NCBI RefSeq assembly: GCF_000429545.1
Contig: NZ_AUCB01000016.1
Location: 44,322-108,321 of the forward strand
Source of the DNA: Arenibacter certesii DSM 19833
Lineage (GTDB): Bacteria; Bacteroidota; Bacteroidia; Flavobacteriales; Flavobacteriaceae
Reading direction: 5' to 3'
Length of the DNA: 64,000 nucleotides
A model generated the notes under the pieces. It saw only the letters and a list, made by a program, of their open reading frames with translations. It did no database searches and was not told where the DNA came from. The translations under genes and the position numbers were made by a program. Below are positions 54,706 through 63,100 of this stretch, piece by piece (within the stretch, counting starts at the first letter, position 1; the number at the start of each line of letters is the position of its first letter).

Positions 54706-55347
54706 ATGCATTTTTTATCGGCCCAATTGGAACACTATATTACCGACCATTCCCAACCGGAACCGGAAATACTTAAAAAACTCACCCGGGAAACCCACTT
54801 AAAAGTGATACAACCTAGGATGATCACAGGGCATTTTCAGGGGCGCGTGCTAAGCATGATATCCAAAATTAAGTCGCCCAAGAACATCCTGGAAATTGGC
54901 ACCTATACCGGGTATTCCGCTATCTGTTTGGCCGAAGGTCTCACAAGTGATGGCCACTTACATACCATAGATATAAATGAGGAGTTAAACGCAATGCAGC
55001 GGCGGTACTTCGAAGAAAGTGGATTTGGCAAACAAATTACCCAGCATACTGGAGATGCTTTAAAGATTATCCCCACATTGGATGTCACTTTTGATTTGGT
55101 TTTTATTGACGCGGAGAAAGTGAGTTACGACCTTTATTTTGAAGCTTGTATAAAAAAGTGCAGACCGGGAAGCCTTATTCTGTCGGATAATGTGTTGTGG
55201 TCCGGAAAAGTAATAGAACCTCTGAAACCCAAAGATAAGGCGACTAAAACCCTAGTGGACTATAATAGGAAATTAATGGAAGATATAAGGGTAGAGACCG
55301 TGCTGCTACCGGTAAGGGACGGACTCACCTTAAGTAGGGTAGTCTAA
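54706..55347 (+). CDS. SAM-dependent O-methyltransferase
   Basis: 213 residues, class I O-methyltransferase family 3 (catechol/caffeoyl-CoA type). The SAM-binding motif is ILEIGTYTGYSAICLAEGL (near 64), followed by LHTIDINEELNAM, and the metal-binding region FDLVFIDAEKVSYDLYF and LILSDNVLWSG carry the Asp residues for the divalent cation. Likely methylates a small hydroxylated aromatic; not assignable further. Confidence 0.92.
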   Translation: MHFLSAQLEHYITDHSQPEPEILKKLTRETHLKVIQPRMITGHFQGRVLSMISKIKSPKNILEIGTYTGYSAICLAEGLTSDGHLHTIDINEELNAMQRRYFEESGFGKQITQHTGDALKIIPTLDVTFDLVFIDAEKVSYDLYFEACIKKCRPGSLILSDNVLWSGKVIEPLKPKDKATKTLVDYNRKLMEDIRVETVLLPVRDGLTLSRVV

Positions 55348-55461
55348 TGTAACAGTTTGCTAATGTGTTAATTGAGTATTGAGATGGTCTCAGTAATCAG
55401 GAATTCTTAGTGTTTCTATCCTTTATCTAATGGTATTGTCCTATGCATTAATTTTATTTTG

Positions 55462-55549
55462 GGCGTTCCCCTAGCGGGTCGCTCTTTCCGCTATATTTTT
55501 TTGTCGGTTAAAAAACCACCAAAAAAGATACCGCTGCAATAGCTAACGC
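55462..55549. repeat. REP-like palindromic element, complete copy
   Basis: About 88 bp framed by GCGTT at the left and AACGC at the right, with an inner imperfect stem (CCGCTATATTTTTTTG / CAAAAAAGATACCGC) around GGTTAAAAAACC. The layout suggests a dispersed palindromic element that folds into one long stem. A second, left-half copy lies at 55634-55683. Confidence 0.65.
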
Positions 55550-55633
55550 ATTTTTCAGTAAATAGTGGACAATAATCAGTGTGCTTCTAACTTTTATCTA
55601 CTTGTATAATTGATTTAATTTTAAAGCTATTTT

Positions 55634-55683
55634 GGTCTTTCCCCTGGCGGGTCGCTCTTTTCGCTGTATTTTTTTTCGGTCAA
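55634..55683. repeat. REP-like element, left half only
   Basis: Shares TTTCCCCTGGCGGGTCGCTC and the following TTTTCGCTGTATTTTTTTTC with 55462-55511 at about 80-85% by eye, but lacks the right arm. The remaining parts of the 432-bp gap between 55348 and 55779 show no gene. Confidence 0.65.
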
Positions 55684-55779
55684 CTCTAATCCGGGAAGTA
55701 CATTGCGATATGAGAATTGCGTCCCTCTTAATCGTTTATTGTTCAGTGTTTATTGATTTAACTGACCACAAAATAATGA

Positions 55780-56337
55780 TTAAACCGAAACTGAAAACTT
55801 TCTTTGATAGGTTTTATAAAAAAGGATAGCAAAAAAAATTCCTACAACGGCTCCTACTATAAGGTCTAAGGGATAGTGTACCCCCACATAGATTCTACTC
55901 AGCACAAAAGTAAGGGGCCAAATATAGAATAGCCAACTCCACTTAAATCGGTGTCTTAGAAAAAGGAATACCGAGGTAGTTACACTAAATGAGCTGGAGG
56001 CATGTCCGGAAAAGAAACTGTAACTAGTGGGACTTTTTAAAATTCGGATAAGCGTATTTATTTCCTCTGTATTATTAGGCCTTAATCGGGCCACAAACTC
56101 CTTGGTAATACCAGTAAGCATGGCAACAACTGCCAAAGTAAGGATTACTGTACCAATTACCCAAAGGGCTTCTTTTTTGGAGTATTCTTTAATAACAAGA
56201 TAAATAAATAGCAGAAATAAGGGAATCCAAGTAGAAAAATTGGTCACTATAGACCAAAATATATCATAATCTTCCAGACCCAGGCTATTTAAGTAAATAA
56301 AGGTGTCCCGGTCCCAGTTCAATACCTTCTCCAGCAT
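55780..56337 (-). CDS. PAP2-family membrane phosphatase
   Basis: About 185 residues with five or six hydrophobic helices. The three PAP2 motifs are visible: KEFVARLRP (KxxxxxxRP), SFFSGHASSS (PSGH-like, the first position Phe rather than Pro) and SRIYVGVHYPLD (SRxxxxxHxxxD). Likely undecaprenyl diphosphate or lipid phosphatase at the inner membrane. I chose the ATG at 56337 (MLEKVLNWDRD); the upstream ATG at 56358 would overlap tatA further. It follows tatA with a short overlap. Confidence 0.88.
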   Translation of the reverse strand: MLEKVLNWDRDTFIYLNSLGLEDYDIFWSIVTNFSTWIPLFLLFIYLVIKEYSKKEALWVIGTVILTLAVVAMLTGITKEFVARLRPNNTEEINTLIRILKSPTSYSFFSGHASSSFSVTTSVFLFLRHRFKWSWLFYIWPLTFVLSRIYVGVHYPLDLIVGAVVGIFFAILFYKTYQRKFSVSV

Positions 56338-56338
56338 A

Positions 56339-56620
56339 TTACTTTCTCCTGATAACACCGGTTACGTCATCAACATTTTCTTTAACCTTGTTGATTTCGC
56401 CTTTTATATCATCAGCGATACTAGTATCTATACCTTGCTTTTCAGCACTTTTCTGGATCTCTTGTTTAATGTCTTCTGTGGCATCTTTTAACTGCCTCAT
56501 CCCCTTCCCCAAGCCTTTGGCTATTCCGGGAATCTTATCTGCACCAAAAACCATTACCACGATAAACATGATAAAGAAAATTTCGGCGCCGCTAATAAAT
56601 AGAATTATTGTGCTAAACAT
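56339..56620 (-). CDS. tatA: Sec-independent protein translocase TatA
   Basis: 93 residues. One N-terminal helix (FIMFIVVMVFG), the FGADKIPGIAKGLGKGMRQLK hinge and amphipathic helix, and a polar tail, the standard TatA/B layout. It forms the pore for folded twin-arginine proteins. tatC is not in this window. Coupled to the PAP2 gene downstream; a -7 element lies only 5 bp before its ATG. Confidence 0.93.
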   Translation of the reverse strand: MFSTIILFISGAEIFFIMFIVVMVFGADKIPGIAKGLGKGMRQLKDATEDIKQEIQKSAEKQGIDTSIADDIKGEINKVKENVDDVTGVIRRK

Positions 56621-56624
56621 AGGA

Positions 56625-56632
56625 CAAATATA
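56625..56632 (-). promoter_or_regulatory. -7 element of tatA, predicting a leaderless mRNA
   Basis: Minus-strand TATATTTG fits TAnnTTTG and ends 4 bp before the ATG, so transcription would start at or near the A of the start codon. Confidence 0.42.
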
Positions 56633-56751
56633 ATGAGAAGTTTTTCAGCTACATAAAAAATATGGTTAACTTTTTTACGCTGCCGAGGTTAAACAAAAGT
56701 AGCATTTATTTTGTGGAACAATGGGATAATTTGGAAATTTGTAGAGGTGTC

Positions 56752-56867
56752 AATTTGAAAATGAGAATTTAATGTAACAATGACCAATTGGTTAATTTGA
56801 AAATTAGGGTTTAATGAAACAATGCATTGATGTAGCATTTTGTTAATATGAAAATGTAACAATTGGG
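56752..56867. repeat. imperfect tandem repeat of an AT-rich unit
   Basis: Three degenerate copies of a unit like AATTTGAAAATGAGAATTTA start at 56752, 56794 and 56845. The copies contain ATTTAATGTAACAATG-type phrases. Typical of variable flavobacterial intergenic DNA. No coding potential. Confidence 0.55.
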
Positions 56868-56900
56868 TGAATTTCCAGATTTGTTATTTTTCCAGAGAGG

Positions 56901-56937
56901 GAGGCTGTTTAATTAAGGATCATAATTCAACAGCCTC
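56901..56937. repeat. stem-loop in the tatA/CarboxypepD intergenic region
   Basis: GAGGCTGTT (56901-56909) / AACAGCCTC (56929-56937), with an inner AATTA/TAATT. It is followed by the segment shared with 52.7 kb and by CTCAATAC/CTAAATAC short tandem repeats (57040-57092). The rest of the 472-bp gap has no gene. Confidence 0.5.
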
Positions 56938-57092
56938 GCCTCATAAATTTTGCGACTTCCGCTCCGCCTACCTCCGACAGGGAAACCCAGTCACCGTCAG
57001 GTGACCTCATATATCGTTCTCTAACTCCGACCGAGTAGGCATCTCAATACTAACTACTCAATACTCAATACTAAATACTAAATACTAAAATA

Positions 57093-57932
57093 CTACTCAA
57101 CCTCATTCTCCCTGCGATACTCCACACTCCTACTCTTAAAATAATCCCAGATTTTAAGTTTATCCTTGGTGTCAACAACTGGATCGAAAGCGGGATCTAC
57201 CTCACAGAAGTACAGAAAATCATCCACTTTGCTTTCTGGAATTTTTAGTACCTGCACAAAAACAGAATCGGGATAAAACTGTTTAACTCGCTCTGTACGG
57301 GCATAATCTTCATCTCTGGCCACCCTTTTTTTAAGCATCTTGGTGCGACCTGTAATAGCATTGATAAGGGGATTAAAGGGAATGCTGGTAAAGGTTCCCA
57401 ATGTAAGGGGTCCCATAGAGGCTTCCCGTAACAACCTTTCGCTTTGCGTTAAGGGTTTTACATTGGAATTGGGCAGACCAAGGCCGCTAGCTGTTACCGG
57501 CGGTGGCACGTTTAACCGTTTCATATCCCTATTTAAATCCCCGGTAAGATTATATGGGGTTACCACCACCTCATCCAAAACAATATTGGTTTCTTCCAAG
57601 GCCACAGAAATAAATTTACTCTCCAAAATAGCGGCAGTGACCACCATGGTTTTTTTACGGTATTGAACGGCCGAAAATACAAGGGTATCGTTTAAATGGA
57701 CCCCAATAGTAAAAAAACCATCCATATTGGTAATAGCTGCCCTTTTGGTAGTCGTATTTAAGACATGGGTGGCAGCTACGTCCCCATCAGAACTATATAC
57801 CCTTCCTTCTAGATTTTTTTCGCCAAACGTCTGACCAAAAATAGCTCCGTTCAACATCAAAAAACAGAGCAAACACAGGTGTATAAAAAGGTTGGAGTGG
57901 TTTAGATCTCTTCCCATGGGCACTACTTCCAT
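57093..57932 (-). CDS. CarboxypepD_reg-like secreted protein, paralogue A
   Basis: 279 residues. A hydrophobic signal (HLCLLCFLMLNGAIFGQ) is followed by a carboxypeptidase regulatory-like beta domain (about 42-128: LEGRVYSSDGD, TNMDGFFTIGVHLNDTLVFS, LDEVVVTPYN), the segment seen at the N-terminus of SusC proteins, but with no TonB plug or barrel. The C-terminal 150 residues contain DSVFVQVLKIPESKVDDFLYFCE, shared with the next gene. An ATG at 57917 (MGRDLNHS) may be the true start. Unknown function, probably periplasmic or outer-membrane. Confidence 0.82.
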   Translation of the reverse strand: MEVVPMGRDLNHSNLFIHLCLLCFLMLNGAIFGQTFGEKNLEGRVYSSDGDVAATHVLNTTTKRAAITNMDGFFTIGVHLNDTLVFSAVQYRKKTMVVTAAILESKFISVALEETNIVLDEVVVTPYNLTGDLNRDMKRLNVPPPVTASGLGLPNSNVKPLTQSERLLREASMGPLTLGTFTSIPFNPLINAITGRTKMLKKRVARDEDYARTERVKQFYPDSVFVQVLKIPESKVDDFLYFCEVDPAFDPVVDTKDKLKIWDYFKSRSVEYRRENEVE

Positions 57933-58099
57933 AAGCTCAATTGTCCTGTTTTACTCATTACGTGAAATTAGAAACTCCATCGCGGGCTTGCCCGACTTTT
58001 TCAGGCGGGCTTCCTTTTGTTAACGGTATTCATCGTTAGATACCTCATGGACGTACTCTTAAACAATAACCAAGACGCCTAAGTATGCGAAGTCGATTT

Positions 58100-58855
58100 T
58101 TATTTTTCTTCAAGATTTTTTAAATAGTCTTTGCTCTGGGTGACCAAGAAATCTATCAACTGAAACTCGTTTCGCTTCTGCAATAATTCCCTACCAGGAA
58201 GTTGCGTATCACAATACAATAGAAAATCATCTATCTTATCCTGTGGCAGCTTTAGATCTACCACAAAGAATCTATCGTCGTACACCTGTCTTAGTACTTC
58301 ACTAACTTTAAGGGGCTTCCGTTCTACGGTATCACTATCGTCCTTAGTAGCCATTAACAAGGCTTTAAAAATATTGACGAAATTAATTCCGTCTTTCATA
58401 CCCCTTTCCGTTTGGGAAAGAGAAATATTCTCTACTTCTGTTAAGCGGTCCGTTTCATACTCATATTCATTTATGAGCAATTCTTTACTCTTCACCTGAA
58501 GTAATTTTTCCTGATTTTCGGGCGTTACCACCACCTCATCTAACTCTGTAACCTTTTCGGTCACTTCTACTACCAAACGGTTATTGGCGAGTATTTCTGG
58601 AGTAATCTCAACCACTTTTAACTGATAGTTGACCGCAGTAAACACCAATTGGTCCCCAACCTTCACCCTAATGCCATATTCCCCCTTTTCATTGGTAATA
58701 GTAGCCATTTCAGTATTAACGTTAATTACATTCTGATTGGGCACGTTTACACTTCTATAGAGGACTTGCCCTCTTAGATATTGCCGATCATCGTCCTGGG
58801 AATACCCCAATGAAACTGTAAATAAAGCAAGTAAGAATAGGAGTTTAATTCGCAT
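58100..58855 (-). CDS. CarboxypepD_reg-like secreted protein, paralogue B
   Basis: 251 residues. Signal peptide MRIKLLFLLALFTVSLGYSQ, then the same layout as paralogue A: a CarboxypepD_reg-like domain (LRGQVLYRS, TNEKGEYGIRVKVGDQLVF, LDEVVVTPE) and a C-terminal segment DRFFVVDLKLPQDKIDDFLLYCD. I chose the ATG at 58855; an ATG 51 bases earlier adds no useful sequence. The pair is 167 bp apart on one strand and most likely arose by duplication. Function unknown. Confidence 0.84.
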   Translation of the reverse strand: MRIKLLFLLALFTVSLGYSQDDDRQYLRGQVLYRSVNVPNQNVINVNTEMATITNEKGEYGIRVKVGDQLVFTAVNYQLKVVEITPEILANNRLVVEVTEKVTELDEVVVTPENQEKLLQVKSKELLINEYEYETDRLTEVENISLSQTERGMKDGINFVNIFKALLMATKDDSDTVERKPLKVSEVLRQVYDDRFFVVDLKLPQDKIDDFLLYCDTQLPGRELLQKRNEFQLIDFLVTQSKDYLKNLEEK

Positions 58856-59143
58856 ATTTTTAATTGATATTAGGTGTATTATTTTTTTAGCTAGATTGCC
58901 CACCACTAATTGGGGCAGTCCTTTAATATTTTAATTAAGATATAAAGAAATACTAAGTTTACCGCATACAAATACAATTCTTCACTAAACTTTTGTTAAG
59001 ATAATATCCTTAGTAGGGACATTAGCAAAGATACCCTCCTATTTTGATAAGAGCCCTTAGAGGGGATGTTGAAATTGCTAAAACAAGATTATCTATAAAT
59101 TCCGGAGATTCATTGTATTTTTAAGGCGAATTTTAGAAACCTT

Positions 59144-59839
59144 ATGAAAAAACTATTGCTTGCCAGCACTTCCACTCTTTATGGACAATCCTATTTGGAG
59201 TATTTACTTCCCCAATTAAACGATTTCTTCTCCCATGCCACTACCATTACTTTTATTCCCTATGCCCGGCCGGGGGGGATTTCCCATGATGCGTATACCG
59301 AGCTAGTAGCTACTGCTTTTTCTAAAATCGATAAAAAGGTGGTAGGACTCCATGATTTTGAAGACCCCTTGGAGGGGATTGCCCATGCCGAAGCGCTTTT
59401 TACCGGAGGAGGAAACACCTTTCTTTTGGTGCAGCAATTGCACAATTTAGAACTAATGCAACCTTTACGGGATAAGATCAACCATGGAACCCCTTATTTG
59501 GGCACTAGTGCCGGAAGTAATATTGCTGGTCCCAGCATGAAAACTACTAATGATATGCCCATTGTACATCCCCCTACTTTTATGACGCTGGGAGTGGTGA
59601 ACTTTAATCTAAACCCTCACTATTTGGATCCGGATCCTAATAGCACCCATAAAGGAGAAACTAGGGAAACCCGGATACGGGAGTTCCATCAGCTCAATAC
59701 TACTCCGGTTATCGGTCTTCGGGAGGGAAACTATATCCTGGTGAATGGAAACCAGTCTACATTGAAGGGAACGGGAACTGCACGCATCTTTGAAGCAGGA
59801 AAATCCCCGTATGAAAGTAGCCAAATTCCTAACTTTTAA
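59144..59839 (+). CDS. pepE: dipeptidase E (peptidase S51)
   Basis: 231 residues, serine peptidase that cleaves dipeptides with N-terminal aspartate. TGGGNTFLLVQQL near 86 and the nucleophile-elbow region GTSAGSNIAGPSM (serine in GTSAGSN) are the family marks; the catalytic His is in NLNPHYLDPD. Cytoplasmic. Single gene. Confidence 0.92.
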   Translation: MKKLLLASTSTLYGQSYLEYLLPQLNDFFSHATTITFIPYARPGGISHDAYTELVATAFSKIDKKVVGLHDFEDPLEGIAHAEALFTGGGNTFLLVQQLHNLELMQPLRDKINHGTPYLGTSAGSNIAGPSMKTTNDMPIVHPPTFMTLGVVNFNLNPHYLDPDPNSTHKGETRETRIREFHQLNTTPVIGLREGNYILVNGNQSTLKGTGTARIFEAGKSPYESSQIPNF

Positions 59840-60158
59840 AAGGACTCCCCTGTTCAACAAGTAGTAACGTATTTTGTCCGATTATTCTCGTTTTGTGCGC
59901 ATATAATTTTACTTTTGTTATTCCCTAAACTCGAGAACAAACCTTTATTATTTTTGACCTAAGCTAACGGTATTCCCTGTTTTTCTGCAAGGAGTATTGT
60001 GGCTTTCTGTACTTACCCATTACAGCTTATATAAGCTATAATGGGAAATAGTGGCTAAGGTAACCTCACTATGCCGTGGTTTATAATGTCTTGCATCACC
60101 TTGTGGTGTTACAAGATTAGTGAAAGGATAAAACACAATCTAGAGAATTATTGAGAAC
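59840..60158. other. intergenic region with 30-bp inverted repeat at 60016-60045
   Basis: The inverted repeat is CCCATTA-c-AGCTTAT / ATAAGCT-a-TAATGGG, with one unpaired base on each side, 114 bp upstream of the giant secreted protein gene. A second small stem (CACC-TTGT-GGTG) occurs at 60098-60109. They may be an operator or leader structure for that gene. Confidence 0.55.
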
Positions 60159-63100
60159 ATGAAAAATATATTGCTAATAGTTTGCCTGTTATTGGGGATA
60201 GGAGTCCAGGCGCAAGTAAAAATCGGGGATAATCCGCAGAATATAGATCCTAGTGCTGTCTTGGAATTGGAAAGCACTTCTAAGGTATTGGTAATTACCA
60301 GGGTCACCACTGATCAAATGAACGCCATTACCCCACCTTCTGGCGCTTTGGTGTATAATACCGATTTAGGATGTCTACATTATTATAAAGATGCCGAATG
60401 GGTAAATGTATGTGATAGCGTGGCAGAACCACTCTCTATTAGTGCCGGAGACTCCACTATCGTAATCACGCCCAACAATAATGCTTACGAAATAACCGTG
60501 GGCGAAATTAGGGGGGATCAGATTGTAGACGCCACTATTTTTGGTCAGGATTTAGCCAACGGGTCCATAACGCAAGCTAAATTGGGACTTAATTCCGTTG
60601 GACCGGCACAATTACGGGAAAATTCTGTAGGCAACACCCAACTAGCGGAACTCTCTGTAGCTGGCGTAAATATTATAGACGGCACCGTGCAACCTAAGCA
60701 CATGCAACCTGGGGGATTTAATCAATTGCTCTTTACCAATGATAAGGGACAGGTGTTGTGGGTAAGTAGAGAACAAATAGGAGCTACCATTGCGGACCAA
60801 CAAACAATAAAAGGGAAAGGTATTGCTGCAGATCCTTTAAAGGTTGCAGACACGGTAATGCAGCGCATCGCTAAAAACGAAAAAGACCTGAACCTTAAGG
60901 AAAACCTTATAAATAAATCTGATAATACTAATTTAGGAACTTCGGACATAAAGTACCCTACTCAAAGGGCGGTAAAACTTTATGTAGACAATAAGTTTGA
61001 TGAAATTGGCGGAGCCGTAGATGACAATCAGGAATTATCCTTAAATGAATCTAACATTTTAGCGATTGAGCGAGGTAACAGTGTAGATTTAAGCCTATAT
61101 CAACAAAGCTTAACTAGATCTGGCAATACCATTTCTTTGTCCAATGGTGGAGGAAACATTGACCTAAGTGATCTTGGCGGCGGTGGCGGTGGCGGCGGTG
61201 AAGGCGGAGTAGATGGAGCCATTACCAAGGTAGAGCTCAATAACGCCAACTTGCAATTTACTGGAATTAATGGTGGTTTCTCTGGCGCAATAAATTTAGC
61301 TAATATGCCAGGTTATGGGGCTATTTCTAAGGTAGAATTAAACGGGAACAATTTAGTATTCACGGGTAATGGCAAAGCCTTTAATGGCACCATTCCACTA
61401 CCCAGCGGAGGTGGTTCTGGGCTATATTTGGATGAAGGAGAGCTCTCTGGAGCAGGGACCGAATCTGACCCCTTAAGAATTAAACCTGCCGCAGGGACCT
61501 TGCAATATTTAATAACCGATGAAAATCAAGTAGTACGTTGGGAGCCCATACCTGAAGCTACCGGTGGCGGTAGTGGCACTGTAAAAGCGGATGGAAAAAC
61601 TATAACTGGAACAGGTGCCGAAGGCAATGAATTTAGAATTAATCCCAATATCCCAGGCCGATTCTTAACAACAGACCCCATTAGTGGGGAGGTAGTATGG
61701 GCCGATTTACCCCCAGGCACAGGAGGCGGTGGTGGAGGTAATAATACGGTAGATCCAGATGGAATTACTATTATGGGGGATGGAAGTGTAGATAATCGGT
61801 TAAGAGTAAAACCAGGAAATCCAAATCAAATATTAAGGACGAACGCTGATGGTTCTGCTGTAAACTGGGTAGATTTTGTTTTACAGGGAGGAGAAAACGT
61901 TACAGTTGAAGGAAACGGAACTCTAGCCAAGCCTTATGTAATTAGCGCTCCGAACGGAGGTGAAGGAGGCGGTACCGAAAATCAGACGATTTCCGCTTTT
62001 ACATTTAATGAGACTACTAATGAGCTAACCCTAAGCCTCTCGGGAGGAAGCACGGGTACAGCAGACCTTACCTCGCTGTCTGGCGGCGGCGGCGATACGC
62101 CAAATTTGGAAAGCATCTTAACAACTGGACAAAGTGCTGGCAGCAAACAAATAAAAGATTTACTTAATCCTACAGAGCCACAAGATGCTGCTACAAAAGA
62201 CTATGTGGATAGTAGCACAAGCCAGCTAACCAATTTAGCTTTTGATAATACTAGTGGTATTTTAACCTTGACTAATCCTGCAACAGCGGGTAATAAGATT
62301 GATTTAAGTGGACTAGGTGGTGGTACTGACAATCAACAATTAACTTTGGAGGCGGGCAACATATTAACCCTTGAACGTGGAGGTTCAGTAGATCTATCGT
62401 CTCTAAATGGAGAGGGAGGTTCAGATGGCGCCATTACTTTAGTAGAACTTAACGATTCTAGTTTAAACTTTACTGGAAGTGGAAACGGATTTACAGGTTC
62501 CATCGATTTATCAGCGCTTCCTGGAGGGGGTGCTGATCAAGATTTGGCGAGTGTTTTAGCTGGTGGAACAGATGCTGGTGAAAAGCAAATTAAAAACTTA
62601 CTAAATCCATCAGAGGCCCAAGACGCAGCTACTAAGGACTATGTGGATAGTAGCACTACACAATTAACTGATTTGTCTTATGATAATGAAAATCATATTC
62701 TAACGTTAACCAACCCTGCTACAGCAGGTAAAGAGATTGACCTTAGCGGATTGCTTGGAGGAAGTAATTCTCTAATTGTTGATGGAAGCATACTTACAGG
62801 AGAGGGAATTGAAGGAAATCCGTTGAAAATTGCACCCTCTTCTACGCCAGGACAAATACTAAAAACGGATCTTAATGGTGATGTTATTTGGGACGATCTC
62901 CCTGCTGGAACAGGGAATACGGTTATTACTGACGGAGAAACAATAAACGGAAATGGTGTGGACATTGACCTTAGCGTACCTACTGGCGGAATCACCACTT
63001 TACAAATCTTGGATGGGACTATCTTAAGTGAGGATATTTCGGACAAGACTATCGAATTGGCCAAAATAAAACCATTGAACGGGCCACTTTCATCTAATCA

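Noticed and set aside
55632..55829. 65-codon frame in the REP-like region
   Set aside because: It runs through the half repeat element and into the PAP2 gene; no protein pattern.
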